DNA of 55,963 nt from Methylophaga sulfidovorans. Its GTDB lineage: Bacteria > Pseudomonadota > Gammaproteobacteria > Nitrosococcales > Methylophagaceae. The notes beneath the pieces were generated by a model. That model was not told where the DNA came from. It saw nothing but the letters and a program-made list of their open reading frames with translations, and did no database searches. Below, piece by piece: positions 35,437 to 44,806 of the stretch. The position numbers and the translations under genes are program-made. How positions within the stretch are numbered: position 1 is the stretch's first letter; every line of letters begins with the position of its first letter. The stretch lies in the NCBI RefSeq assembly GCF_900114205.1, contig NZ_FOSH01000020.1, positions 1-55,963 on the forward strand, given 5' to 3'.

Positions 35437-36708
35437 ATGCGATTAGAATCACTCGCCTTACATCACGGCTATGAATCTGAACCGACCACCAAGTCGGCTG
35501 CCGTACCCATCTACCAAACCAGCTCATATACTTTTGATAATACTCAGCATGGCGCTGATTTATTTGATCTGAAAGTACCTGGCAATATTTACTCACGCAT
35601 TATGAACCCGACCAATGCTGTGCTGGAAAAACGTCTTGCCGAGATGGAAGGCGGTATTGCTGGCCTGGCCGTAGCATCCGGGATGTCAGCGATTACCTAT
35701 GCTATCCAGGCGATTGCTCAAGCAGGCGACAATATTGTCAGCAGCACTCAACTCTACGGCGGTAGCTACAATCTGTTCGCTCATACCTTCCCAAGACAAG
35801 GTATTACTGTGCGTATGGCTTCTTTTGACGATTACGACAAAATCGAAAGCCTGATTGACGATAAAACCAAAGCCTTATTCTGTGAATCAATCGGCAATCC
35901 TGCCGGTAATATCGTTGATATACAACGTTGGGCTGAGATTGCTCACCGACATGGCGTGCCATTAATTGTTGATAACACGGTAGCGACACCTTACTTATGT
36001 CGTGTATTTGATCATGGCGCAGATATTGTCGTGCATTCATTAACCAAATACATTGGTGGTCATGGCACAACGATTGGCGGCATGATTGTCGACTCAGGTC
36101 GCTTTGACTGGGTAGCGAATAAAGATCGTTTCCCAATGTTAAACGAACCTGATCCTTCTTATCATGGTGTGGTTTACACGGAAGCCTTAGGGCCTGCTGC
36201 CTATATTGGTCGTTGCCGTGTCATTCCGCTGCGAAATACCGGCTCAGCCCTGTCGCCACATAGTGCATTTTTATTAATGCAGGGGCTGGAGACCTTAGGT
36301 TTACGCATGGAACGTCACTGTGAAAATGCGTTGAAAGTCGCTAACTATCTACAACAACATCCTAAAGTGGAATGGGTAAATTACGCGGCTTTAGAGAACA
36401 GTCCTTATCATGAAGTCTGCCAGAAAATTACCAAAGGCCAAGCTTCCGGTATTCTTAGCTTTGGTATTACCGGTGGTAAAGAAGCCGGTGCCCGCTTTAT
36501 TGATGCCTTGCAGATGATTTTACGTCTGGTCAATATTGGTGATGCAAAATCACTGGCCTGCCACCCTGCGACGACTACTCATCGTCAGTTAAGTCCGGAA
36601 GAGCTGGCAACCGCAGGCGTATCAGAAGACTTAGTGCGGATTTCGGTGGGTATTGAGCATATTGACGATATTATTGATGATATAGCTCAGGAGCTGGAAA
36701 AAGCATAA
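35437..36708 (+). CDS. metY: O-acetylhomoserine sulfhydrylase (aminocarboxypropyltransferase)
   Basis: 423 residues; ATG 35437 preferred because GGAG lies 6 bases upstream, inside the slightly longer frame from 35425. PLP-dependent Cys/Met metabolism family: YSRIMNPTNAVLEKRLAEMEGG, VDNTVATPYLCRVFDHGADI, and the PLP lysine in HSLTKYIGGHG. The long insertion region (MIVDSGRFDWVANKDRFPML...) is the hallmark distinguishing MetY from MetB/MetC/MetZ. It makes homocysteine from O-acetylhomoserine and sulfide. Monocistronic. Confidence 0.93.
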   Translation: MRLESLALHHGYESEPTTKSAAVPIYQTSSYTFDNTQHGADLFDLKVPGNIYSRIMNPTNAVLEKRLAEMEGGIAGLAVASGMSAITYAIQAIAQAGDNIVSSTQLYGGSYNLFAHTFPRQGITVRMASFDDYDKIESLIDDKTKALFCESIGNPAGNIVDIQRWAEIAHRHGVPLIVDNTVATPYLCRVFDHGADIVVHSLTKYIGGHGTTIGGMIVDSGRFDWVANKDRFPMLNEPDPSYHGVVYTEALGPAAYIGRCRVIPLRNTGSALSPHSAFLLMQGLETLGLRMERHCENALKVANYLQQHPKVEWVNYAALENSPYHEVCQKITKGQASGILSFGITGGKEAGARFIDALQMILRLVNIGDAKSLACHPATTTHRQLSPEELATAGVSEDLVRISVGIEHIDDIIDDIAQELEKA

Positions 36709-36728
36709 AACAGTTTTGATTCACCTAT

Positions 36729-36756
36729 CCCAACCTGATCTCACGGTCAGGTTGGG
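36729..36756. terminator. Stem-loop after metY
   Basis: CCCAACCTGA / TCAGGTTGGG, 10-bp perfect stem with an 8-base loop. Only a weak T stretch follows, so it may be an attenuated terminator or a 3' stabiliser. Confidence 0.6.
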
Positions 36757-36824
36757 AATTTGATTTCCGGCAGAAATACACAACGTCTATAATGATGCAC
36801 TCTTTCAATTGAGAGCGTTCTCCT

Positions 36825-37745
36825 GTGGCATTACCCACCCATCCCAATCTAAAAGCGACTGAGCGTTCAGCTAAAAAACGTTTACATCCAAGAAATCTTC
36901 ATAATCAAGGTTATGACTTTCCGAGCTTAATAAGTAGCTACCCGCAACTAAAATCATTTGTTTTTACCAATGATTTTGGCAATCTGTCTGTCGATTATAG
37001 CGATGCTGAGGCTGTTAAACAGTTGAATGCAGCTTTGCTCGCTCATCATTATCAAATCAAAGGCTGGGATATCCCTGATGGCGTCCTCTGCCCTCCAATT
37101 CCAGGACGCGTTGACTACATCCACTACATTGCCGATTTATTAGGCGTTTCAGATAGTACTAAAAGCATCCGCATGCTCGATGTTGGTATTGGGGCTAATG
37201 GCATTTATTCTCTGTTAGCCAGTCGTTGTTATGGCTGGCAATGTGTGGGAAGTGATATCAATGAGGCTTCACTTAATAATGTGGCCACTATACTTAAGAA
37301 AAACAAAGCATTAGAAACACAAATAACACTTCGTCATCAAGTAAACCCACATCAGATATTTGAAGGCATTATCAAATCAGGTGAATTTTATGATGTCAGC
37401 GTGTGTAATCCGCCTTTCCATGCTTCTGCTGAGGAAGCATTAAAAACACATCAACAGAAACAACATAATTTAAAGCTGCAAAGCAATAATCCGACATTGA
37501 ATTTTGGTGGTATGGCAGCAGAGTTATGGTGCAATGGCGGTGAGAAACTGTTTCTTAAAAAGATGATCCGTGAAAGCCAACAGTTTTCAGCTCAGTGCCA
37601 TTGGTTTACCAGTCTGGTATCAAAAATTGAGAACGTGAAGCCCTCAATCAAGTTAATTCAAAAACTGGGGGCCACAGAAATAAAACAAATTGATATGCAG
37701 CAGGGAAATAAAATCACACGTGTTATCGCTTGGACATTCCAGTAA
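36825..37745 (+). CDS. rlmF: 23S rRNA (adenine-1618-N6)-methyltransferase
   Basis: 306 residues from GTG 36825. Starts with the family block LHPRNLHNQGYDFPSL. SAM pocket MLDVGIGANGIYSLLASR and the amino-methylase motif NPPF in VSVCNPPFHAS are intact, with FGGMAAELWCNGGE after it. Methylates A1618 of 23S rRNA. Single gene, convergent with the diguanylate cyclase downstream. Confidence 0.93.
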   Translation: MALPTHPNLKATERSAKKRLHPRNLHNQGYDFPSLISSYPQLKSFVFTNDFGNLSVDYSDAEAVKQLNAALLAHHYQIKGWDIPDGVLCPPIPGRVDYIHYIADLLGVSDSTKSIRMLDVGIGANGIYSLLASRCYGWQCVGSDINEASLNNVATILKKNKALETQITLRHQVNPHQIFEGIIKSGEFYDVSVCNPPFHASAEEALKTHQQKQHNLKLQSNNPTLNFGGMAAELWCNGGEKLFLKKMIRESQQFSAQCHWFTSLVSKIENVKPSIKLIQKLGATEIKQIDMQQGNKITRVIAWTFQ

Positions 37746-37760
37746 AGCCAGTAGTACAAG

Positions 37761-38642
37761 CTACCGTACTTTAACCAGGTTACGACCAGCTGCTTTAGCT
37801 TCATACATCGCTTTATCAACCAGATTAATCGAATCTTCTACGCTACGTTCAGGATCCAGCGATGTCACACCAATCGAGGCCGTGACTCGTAAGAGATTAC
37901 CCGTTTTATCGTAGATAATTTTCTGGGCAGCAACCATTACCCGCATACGCTCGGCGACCTGCTCCGCTTGTTCTAGTGTCGTGTTAGGCATACAAATTAG
38001 GAACTCTTCACCACCATAACGATAAAGCTGATCATAGGGCCGTAATACATGCTGTAAACACTCTACAGTTTGGGTTAATACGACATCCCCCATTGAGTGA
38101 CCATAGTTATCATTGATCTGTTTAAAGTGGTCCAGATCAAGCATCGCTAAGGCACTGGGTTGCTGGCTTCGTTTCGCTAATGAATGTTGTTTATTCAGCT
38201 CAGCCTGCATGCCGGCACGTGTTTGAGCCCCGGTTAACGGATCTAAGTTCTGCGCCAGCTCAGCAAACTCATGGCGAAGCGCTTGAAACTGTATCCGCAT
38301 CTTCTCTAGACAATCATTAAATGCATCAAACAAACTTGCTGGAATAGCTTGCTCCGCAAGGACAAGATCAATCAGTTCTTTGGCACTTTTATGCATCTTT
38401 TCATGCGCCTGCCCCAATGAAACAAAGGTCGGATGATCTTGTACCAGCTCTGCCTGAGGGGTGTAAAACCATTGACCAAACTCACATAATTTATGAGCCT
38501 CATCCTGCAGATCCTTTTCATCAGGCGGAACACGTGATACCAAAACACGTAATAGATTCTGATACCACTGTTGGTGATTTTCTATCGCTTTATCGATTTC
38601 TGTAATAACAAAGCGAAGTTGTTGGTGAATGAACGTGGTCAT
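37761..38642 (-). CDS. dgcZ: Cytosolic diguanylate cyclase with zinc-sensing CZB domain (DgcZ-like)
   Basis: 293 residues, no membrane segment. N-terminal CZB domain with the zinc set H23, C53 (KLCEFGQWFY), H80 and H84 (AHEKMH), the same H-C-H-H arrangement as E. coli DgcZ. C-terminal GGDEF domain with GGEEF, preceded by RPYD at the RxxD inhibition site. Zn binding inhibits DgcZ, so this enzyme probably raises c-di-GMP when free zinc is low. Same length class as DgcZ (296). Confidence 0.9.
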   Translation of the reverse strand: MTTFIHQQLRFVITEIDKAIENHQQWYQNLLRVLVSRVPPDEKDLQDEAHKLCEFGQWFYTPQAELVQDHPTFVSLGQAHEKMHKSAKELIDLVLAEQAIPASLFDAFNDCLEKMRIQFQALRHEFAELAQNLDPLTGAQTRAGMQAELNKQHSLAKRSQQPSALAMLDLDHFKQINDNYGHSMGDVVLTQTVECLQHVLRPYDQLYRYGGEEFLICMPNTTLEQAEQVAERMRVMVAAQKIIYDKTGNLLRVTASIGVTSLDPERSVEDSINLVDKAMYEAKAAGRNLVKVR

Positions 38643-38745
38643 GCTTAATATCCGGATTATAAATAATGTCCAGCGATGAATTAATCATCGCTTTCATTGA
38701 CTATTCCATACTCATGTTAGCTAAACAAGTTAGTTTATTCCCGAC

Positions 38746-39918
38746 TTAGAGGATTTTTCTGATGCGTTCAGCAGCTTCAATCAAACGTTGCTCATCGGTT
38801 GTATAGGCAAAACGACAATGTGTCTCGGCTTGATAATGACCAAAGTCCAAACCCGGCGTAATAGCAACACCAGCTTGTTTCAGCAGGAATCGGGATAAGG
38901 CCATACTATCTGAAATCTGTTCATTCAATAAAGCTGAACAATCTGCATAGAGATAAAAAGCACCTTGCGGTGTGACAGGTATGGAGAAACCAATATCTTT
39001 CAATAAGGGAAGTAAAGTATTTCGACGTAACTCGAAGGCCTGACGACGTTGTTCTAGAATTTCTAGGGTATTGGACTGGAAAGCAGCCAATGCGGCATAT
39101 TGCGACATGGTGGTTGGTGCCAGAAACAGGTTTTGGGCTAATTTATCCATCACCTCGGTATACCCTTCCGGCACGACTAACCAGCCTAAACGCCACCCCG
39201 TCATACCAAAGAATTTGGAAAAACTGTTCACCACAAAAACTTCATCACTCACCGATAGTGCCGTCGGTGCATGAAAACCATCGTAAGTCAGTCCATGGTA
39301 TATCTCATCAACCACCAGATGCCCGGATTTACTGGTCACCGCAGCAGCTAGCTCCTTGAGTTCTTGTTGGGTTAACACGGTGCCTGTGGGGTTGGATGGC
39401 GAAGCAACTAAAGCCATTGTGGTTTTATTATCCCAATATTGCTGAATATGTTGAGCGGTGAGTTGATATTGCTTGTCAGCATCAACTGGAATACTTTTGA
39501 CCCGCCCTTCGACAAATCTGGCAAAGTGTTTATTACAAGGATAACCAGGGTCTGCCAGCAAGACCTGTTCGTTTTGCTCCAGTAATGCGCCCATCACTAA
39601 CAGTAATGCCCCTGATGCACCTGGCGTCACGATAATACGCTCAGGGTTTACCTTTACCTGATACTGAAGTTCATACCAGCCAGCAATGGCTTCTCTTAAC
39701 TCAGGCAAACCACAGGCGGGAGTGTAATGCGTTTTGCCTTGTTTTAAAGCATTCATTCCAGCTTCGATAATTGGCTGAGGCGTTTCAAAATCAGGCTCAC
39801 CCACTTCCATATGAATGATATCCTGCCCCGCCGCTTCCAGCTGTTTAGCCTGAGCCAAAATATCCATAACATGGAAAGGAGAAATAGCGTTTGCGCGATT
39901 GGCGACTTTTTTGGTCAT
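38746..39918 (-). CDS. Class I/II PLP aminotransferase
   Basis: 390 residues of fold-type I: GEPDFETPQPIIEAG substrate loop, TPGASGALLLVMGALL cofactor loop, SPSNPTGTVL, the PLP Asp/Tyr in VVDEIYHGLTYDG and lysine in SFSKFFGMTGWRLG, with a C-terminal Arg for the alpha-carboxylate (HCRFAYTT). Resembles aspartate/alanine-type transaminases annotated generally as aminotransferases. Specific substrate not determinable. Single gene, divergent from dksA. Confidence 0.87.
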   Translation of the reverse strand: MTKKVANRANAISPFHVMDILAQAKQLEAAGQDIIHMEVGEPDFETPQPIIEAGMNALKQGKTHYTPACGLPELREAIAGWYELQYQVKVNPERIIVTPGASGALLLVMGALLEQNEQVLLADPGYPCNKHFARFVEGRVKSIPVDADKQYQLTAQHIQQYWDNKTTMALVASPSNPTGTVLTQQELKELAAAVTSKSGHLVVDEIYHGLTYDGFHAPTALSVSDEVFVVNSFSKFFGMTGWRLGWLVVPEGYTEVMDKLAQNLFLAPTTMSQYAALAAFQSNTLEILEQRRQAFELRRNTLLPLLKDIGFSIPVTPQGAFYLYADCSALLNEQISDSMALSRFLLKQAGVAITPGLDFGHYQAETHCRFAYTTDEQRLIEAAERIRKIL

Positions 39919-40250
39919 GCCGTATCCGTTTGAGTTTTAAGGTGAAATGATAGGCGGCTAGTTTAGCAAATCCAGCTGGTTTAACAGCAGCTATTGAAAA
40001 GGCTTGCCAATGCCCATACATAGGCGTATTAATCTACTGTTGAAAAAGATAGACAGGTGCGCGTTTCAGTGCCATGCTTTCTGGTTTTTAACCAGACTGA
40101 TGTTGAAGCGAAGATAAAAATTGACGGTTTTTTATTATTAAATAATCAATTATCACCGCAGCTGTATATCGACATTAATTTTAATTTTGCACAAGCTGGG
40201 CGCATCCGGTATAGATTCGCCCTTGGTTTTAGAAAGTATGAGGTTTCAAG
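39919..40250. other. 332-base gap between aminotransferase and dksA
   Basis: It must hold the divergent promoters. A frame open through 40057-40317 overlaps dksA and has no ribosome site, so I do not treat it as a gene. No RNA gene or operator is recognised. Confidence 0.5.
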
Positions 40251-40673
40251 ATGGAAAACACTCAAGTCGACACTAAGATTGCTCCTTATCAGGAGAAAGC
40301 AGGCGAAGAGTATATGAACGACGCTCAGATTGAGCATTTTCGCCAAATTTTAGAAAACTGGAGAGCACAGCTTCGTGCTGAGGTCGACCGTACGGTTCAT
40401 CATATGCAGGATGAAGCAGCCAACTTCCCTGATCCGAATGATCGTGCTACTCAGGAAGAAGAGTTCACGCTTGAACTTCGTACGCGTGACCGTGAACGTA
40501 AATTAATCAAAAAGATTGATGAGTCGCTGGTTGACTTGGACAAAGGTGATTATGGTTTCTGTGAATCATGTGGAACAGAAATCGGCATTCGTCGTTTAGA
40601 AGCCCGTCCTACAGCAACGCTATGCATCGACTGTAAAACTCTGGACGAAATCAGAGAGAAAAACCGCATCTGA
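40251..40673 (+). CDS. dksA: RNA polymerase-binding transcription factor DksA
   Basis: 140 residues. The coiled-coil tip motif DPNDRA (DxxDxA) and following [21 protein letters not shown] are conserved, as is the four-Cys zinc finger (GFCESCG ... LCIDC). It binds the RNA polymerase secondary channel and, with ppGpp, reprograms rRNA and amino-acid promoters. The N-terminus is about 11 residues shorter than the 151-residue E. coli protein. Has its own terminator. Confidence 0.96.
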   Translation: MENTQVDTKIAPYQEKAGEEYMNDAQIEHFRQILENWRAQLRAEVDRTVHHMQDEAANFPDPNDRATQEEEFTLELRTRDRERKLIKKIDESLVDLDKGDYGFCESCGTEIGIRRLEARPTATLCIDCKTLDEIREKNRI

Positions 40674-40734
40674 TTCGTCGGTTATGGTGTTGTTTCTAGA
40701 ACATCAGAATGGATGTTCTAAGACCTCATACGCA

Positions 40735-40767
40735 AGAAAAAAGCTCCGTTTATCGGGGCTTTTTTGT
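40735..40767. terminator. Terminator between dksA and tamB
   Basis: AGCTCCG / CGGGGCT stem, short TTTAT loop, T-run on the plus strand and A-run before it, so it is bidirectional for the convergent genes. Confidence 0.85.
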
Positions 40768-40769
40768 AT

Positions 40770-43700
40770 CTAGTCCTTTTTAGGCTCATAGGTATAAAGT
40801 AAATCAATCCCACTTTCTGTGCCTGACTCTGCTTTTAACGACCAGATTTTACTGAGTTGGTAACGCAGCTCAACAGTGCTGACTGAATCAAACACACCAA
40901 TGCCGTAACTCAAATACAGTTTCGGTGACAGATACTTACCAATGGTCAGTGCTGCATTTTCCTTACTATCGCCTGTAATAGAAAACTCATCCAGACCAAA
41001 AGTACTGGCAATATCATCTCCTATCATCGCCCCGTTTTGCAGACCAATACCTGTTGCTGCTGAAGCCAGCAAGGCCGCATCAGTCGCGCTCGCTTGTTCA
41101 ATCGGTTTACCCAAAATTAAATACGATAAGATATTGTCCTGACTCATATCGGGATCAGAAAATAAGGTGGCTTGTGGTGAACTGACGCTGCCTTCGATAT
41201 ACAAACCGGCGGTGACGTCTTTTCCATGTCTGATGGCTTTAATATCAAGTTCAGGGTTATCAATAGGGCCAGAAAAACGGATTTTGCCATTATCCACTTT
41301 TAACAACTGACCATAAGCAACATAACTGCCGTCTTTAATCGTAATCTGACCGTTGCCGATTAATACATCACTCGGGTTACCAGAGACGTGTAAATCCCCA
41401 GTTAATCGGCCCTGGAATCCCAACGCTTTTATATGAACCTTATCTCCCAGGCTAACCATCAAATCGATCTGCGTTTGTGATTCAGGTTTCTCTTCTGCGG
41501 GATTATTTGAAATAACATGGACATCAGCACTCGGGCTCACCGATGAATTAAATCGAGTCGGCTCAATAAGTGCTCTTGGGATTGTTACCTTACCTGTCAC
41601 TTTCGTGACATCCGGTGTGACCAGAATCATCATATCGGGTTCAGCAATTACTAAAGCTTCCGGTGTATTCATCACTTCCAGCTGTTTACCTTTGACATTT
41701 GCCGTGAGTTCCCAGCCAGTCTTCTGTAAAGCATATGTACCGTCGACATTAAGCTTTCCATCACCTGAATCAGCGGTTAATGTCATATCCACCTTATCCA
41801 TATTACCGTTAATCCTGGCCTGAATATTCTTTAATACAATGCCGGCATCAATAATACTGACCTCACCATTTTCTAACTCTGCCTTGCCTAAAATTTCAGG
41901 CTGAGCGATGGTACCGCCGAGATCGATATTGAGCTTAAACTTTCCTTTAAGTCCTTCTATCGCTGGATGCGTTAATTGTAAGGCGGCCAGATTCTCAATA
42001 TCCGTCGTTACTTGGCCTGTTAAAGCAGCCTGGCTTGCATCGGCCATTAAAACATCAATACTTGCTGTTTCAACATTGGCATTAATAGCGGATACACCGT
42101 CAATTTGCGGTTCCATATGAAGTGTTGCTGAGGTATGGGTTTTATCTAATTGATATTCAATAAAGGTATTTTTCAATAAAACAGCTTGTTTCTGATTCAG
42201 ATCTGACTGGTTCAATTGAACAGAGCCATTCTCCAGCAGAACTTTACCATTGCCCGTAATCACATTATGTTTATCTGCGGTGAGCGAAAACTGCCCTTTA
42301 AGCTGCCCTTTCACTTGTTCTAACTCTGCAGAAAATTGTTCAAATAGACTTAATGGTAATTCAGCAAACTCGCCCGAGGTTTGCCATTGCTCTTGGTTGT
42401 GGCTGGCCTTAATACATAAATTACCTTTCTCTGACTGCCAGCAATGGCGAGGAATGTCCTGCTGTTCAGTATTTAGTACTAACTTACCTTCTTGTGTCAG
42501 ATGCCAAACACCCGCCTGATCATTACCGAAGTCGAACTGGCTGAATTGTCCTGACCAGGTGGATTGATTTAGCTGGCCATCAGCAGCAACATTCATATTT
42601 ATCGCTGTCGATGCAAGATGCAGTTGTATCTGGTGTGATTGTTGTTTGCCGGTGACTTCAAGCTCAACCCGATCAATTAATAATTCAGGTAAGCTCAGTC
42701 CTGTAAGCGTGACACGGCTATCTATATTGGCATTTTGTTGCAGAGTAAAGTCTATATCCCCAGCCAGCGTATCAACTTTAACCGTATCAACCGTTATAGC
42801 CTTTCCATCAACATTAGCAAGAATCCGTGGTTGCTCAAGACTACCTGTCACACTGCCTGAGCCATTAAGACGTCCTTTAAGGGTTGGGTAAAAGTCTTGT
42901 AGATCAGGTGAGTTCAGTGTCCAGTTAACATTGATTTGCTGTTGCTGAAGTTTTCCTTTTACTGAAAGTGTAGAGCCTGCTGATCTGGCAGAAAAATGAT
43001 CAATCAATACATCTTCACCCTTAGAGCTCAGTTTTGCCTCAATAGCTAAGGGTTTCTGCCTTAGAGAACCTGATAATTTTAGGGTATCAAGTACCACATT
43101 TAACTGATTATCTGTCTGACTAACAAGCAGTGGTGCCTGACCAGATAACACTCCAGGCCATTCTGGCAGAATAATGCCTGGATTAAGTTGATTTACGGTC
43201 AAATCACCATCCACGAGTGATTCACCAGCCCATGCAAGCCTGCCCTGATAATCAATATCGCCTTTGCCTAATTGAATATGTAACTGACTTTGTTCAAAAC
43301 CAATATCTGTTTTGCCATCCCCTGTGGCATTGACCATCATAGCCACATCGTTAACCGTTAGCTCAGTTTCTGAGCGTAATGTCATCTTGTTGGCATCTCC
43401 CAACAAATTTAACTGACCTTGTTTTATATAAACAGCCACTTCAGATAACGATGCTGGCAGTGTTAAATGCTGCAAATTTGCTGTGAGATCATAGTTTATC
43501 GGTGTTGATGACCAATCAATATGGCCGTGAGTCGCAACCTTGCCGCCCAATCCATCAATATCCAACTGGCTGAGCGAAGCAGATGTGTCATTCCCCAGCA
43601 GTTGAGCCGTCAGAGTTAAAGGTTCATTTTCATAGGTCACTAGCGTCTTAATATTAGCCTGATAATCCTTTATCGAACCGGTAATGTTGGCCTCTCCATG

Positions 43701-44804
43701 TTCACTTTTGATCAGAACATTATCCCCTTGTAATGGCCACTGTAATTGTTGCCATACCGTCTTGATATCAAATGCTATTTCCGGCGTATCTGTGTTAACT
43801 GTGCCTGATAGCCTGATTATTTTTTCGTCATCTAGCTGTGCTTTTGCCTGAATATGCCATTGAGCCATATCCTCAGTTTCAGCATTAACGTCAATATTGA
43901 TAGCGGGGAGTTCAGCTTGTTTCACAGTCGCTTGCAGCGAACTCGTCAGTTCTGTCAGAGAGCCTTGTGCGTACAGGTTTAGATTATCAATTTGCAGATC
44001 CTGTTCAGGCACCAGCTTACTGACATCAATAGTTTCTGCTGATGTTGTCAATATCCAGTTAAGAGAAGAGGTAAGATCATTAACAACCAGTTTCTGTTCT
44101 GATTTGAGTGGTTGCTGAATCTGCTGAGTGAGGATAAGTTGCTGCTGATTACCATTTATTTGCCCATTTATCGTCAATTTATCAGGAAAGACATTCAACA
44201 AATCGGCATGGTAATTCAGATTAATGTCATGTAACGCTGTTAAGCCAATACGGCCATCGAGCTGAAACTGTCCGTCTTCTACCGATAGAGATAAAGTCTG
44301 TATCATCAGTTCATCTGATATCGTTTCAGCCTTCAGATGAGCCTCTTTAACTAAGGTCGTTTCTGCTGAGGGATTATCCATAACCACATGACTGATCGTC
44401 AGCTGATCCAGTGTCACCCGTAATGGTAAGTCAATATCCGGTACGCTAATCTCAGTACTGGTATCACTGACCTCTTCAGAATGTTCAATAGGACGTATCG
44501 TCACTCCCTTCACTGCTAATTGCTGAATATGTAAATGACGCTTAATTAATTCAGCAGGCTTCCACCTGAGCTGCAATTGTTCAATCGCAACAGCCGTGGC
44601 CTGTTCTGACTGATATTGAATATCCGACAGAAGCAGCTCTCCAAATAATTCCCCTTTGGCCTCACCTACGTTTAGATCAGGGACCATTTTGTTAACGATA
44701 TGCAGAGTTGTATTTAGACCTGATTGCGTTGTGACCAGCCAGGCTATGCCAGCCACGAATGCCAAAAATACAAAAATGATGGAGAAAAAAATCGTTTTAC
44801 GCAT
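40770..44804 (-). CDS. tamB: Translocation and assembly module subunit TamB
   Basis: 1344 residues with an N-terminal inner-membrane anchor (about 4-24), a very long repetitive beta-rich body of AsmA/VPS13-like beta-helical character, and the conserved C-terminal DUF490 region (from about 1000; LGKPIEQASATDAALLASAA and DEFSITGDSKENAALTIGKYLSPKLYLSYG). It spans the periplasm and works with TamA in outer-membrane biogenesis and phospholipid transport. Starts 2 bases after the tamA stop. Confidence 0.95.
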   Translation of the reverse strand: MRKTIFFSIIFVFLAFVAGIAWLVTTQSGLNTTLHIVNKMVPDLNVGEAKGELFGELLLSDIQYQSEQATAVAIEQLQLRWKPAELIKRHLHIQQLAVKGVTIRPIEHSEEVSDTSTEISVPDIDLPLRVTLDQLTISHVVMDNPSAETTLVKEAHLKAETISDELMIQTLSLSVEDGQFQLDGRIGLTALHDINLNYHADLLNVFPDKLTINGQINGNQQQLILTQQIQQPLKSEQKLVVNDLTSSLNWILTTSAETIDVSKLVPEQDLQIDNLNLYAQGSLTELTSSLQATVKQAELPAINIDVNAETEDMAQWHIQAKAQLDDEKIIRLSGTVNTDTPEIAFDIKTVWQQLQWPLQGDNVLIKSEHGEANITGSIKDYQANIKTLVTYENEPLTLTAQLLGNDTSASLSQLDIDGLGGKVATHGHIDWSSTPINYDLTANLQHLTLPASLSEVAVYIKQGQLNLLGDANKMTLRSETELTVNDVAMMVNATGDGKTDIGFEQSQLHIQLGKGDIDYQGRLAWAGESLVDGDLTVNQLNPGIILPEWPGVLSGQAPLLVSQTDNQLNVVLDTLKLSGSLRQKPLAIEAKLSSKGEDVLIDHFSARSAGSTLSVKGKLQQQQINVNWTLNSPDLQDFYPTLKGRLNGSGSVTGSLEQPRILANVDGKAITVDTVKVDTLAGDIDFTLQQNANIDSRVTLTGLSLPELLIDRVELEVTGKQQSHQIQLHLASTAINMNVAADGQLNQSTWSGQFSQFDFGNDQAGVWHLTQEGKLVLNTEQQDIPRHCWQSEKGNLCIKASHNQEQWQTSGEFAELPLSLFEQFSAELEQVKGQLKGQFSLTADKHNVITGNGKVLLENGSVQLNQSDLNQKQAVLLKNTFIEYQLDKTHTSATLHMEPQIDGVSAINANVETASIDVLMADASQAALTGQVTTDIENLAALQLTHPAIEGLKGKFKLNIDLGGTIAQPEILGKAELENGEVSIIDAGIVLKNIQARINGNMDKVDMTLTADSGDGKLNVDGTYALQKTGWELTANVKGKQLEVMNTPEALVIAEPDMMILVTPDVTKVTGKVTIPRALIEPTRFNSSVSPSADVHVISNNPAEEKPESQTQIDLMVSLGDKVHIKALGFQGRLTGDLHVSGNPSDVLIGNGQITIKDGSYVAYGQLLKVDNGKIRFSGPIDNPELDIKAIRHGKDVTAGLYIEGSVSSPQATLFSDPDMSQDNILSYLILGKPIEQASATDAALLASAATGIGLQNGAMIGDDIASTFGLDEFSITGDSKENAALTIGKYLSPKLYLSYGIGVFDSVSTVELRYQLSKIWSLKAESGTESGIDLLYTYEPKKD

Positions 44805-44806
44805 AG

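Noticed and set aside
40057-40317. Plus-strand ORF before dksA (86 aa)
   Set aside because: No ribosome site, overlaps the dksA start in another frame, and composition is not protein-like.
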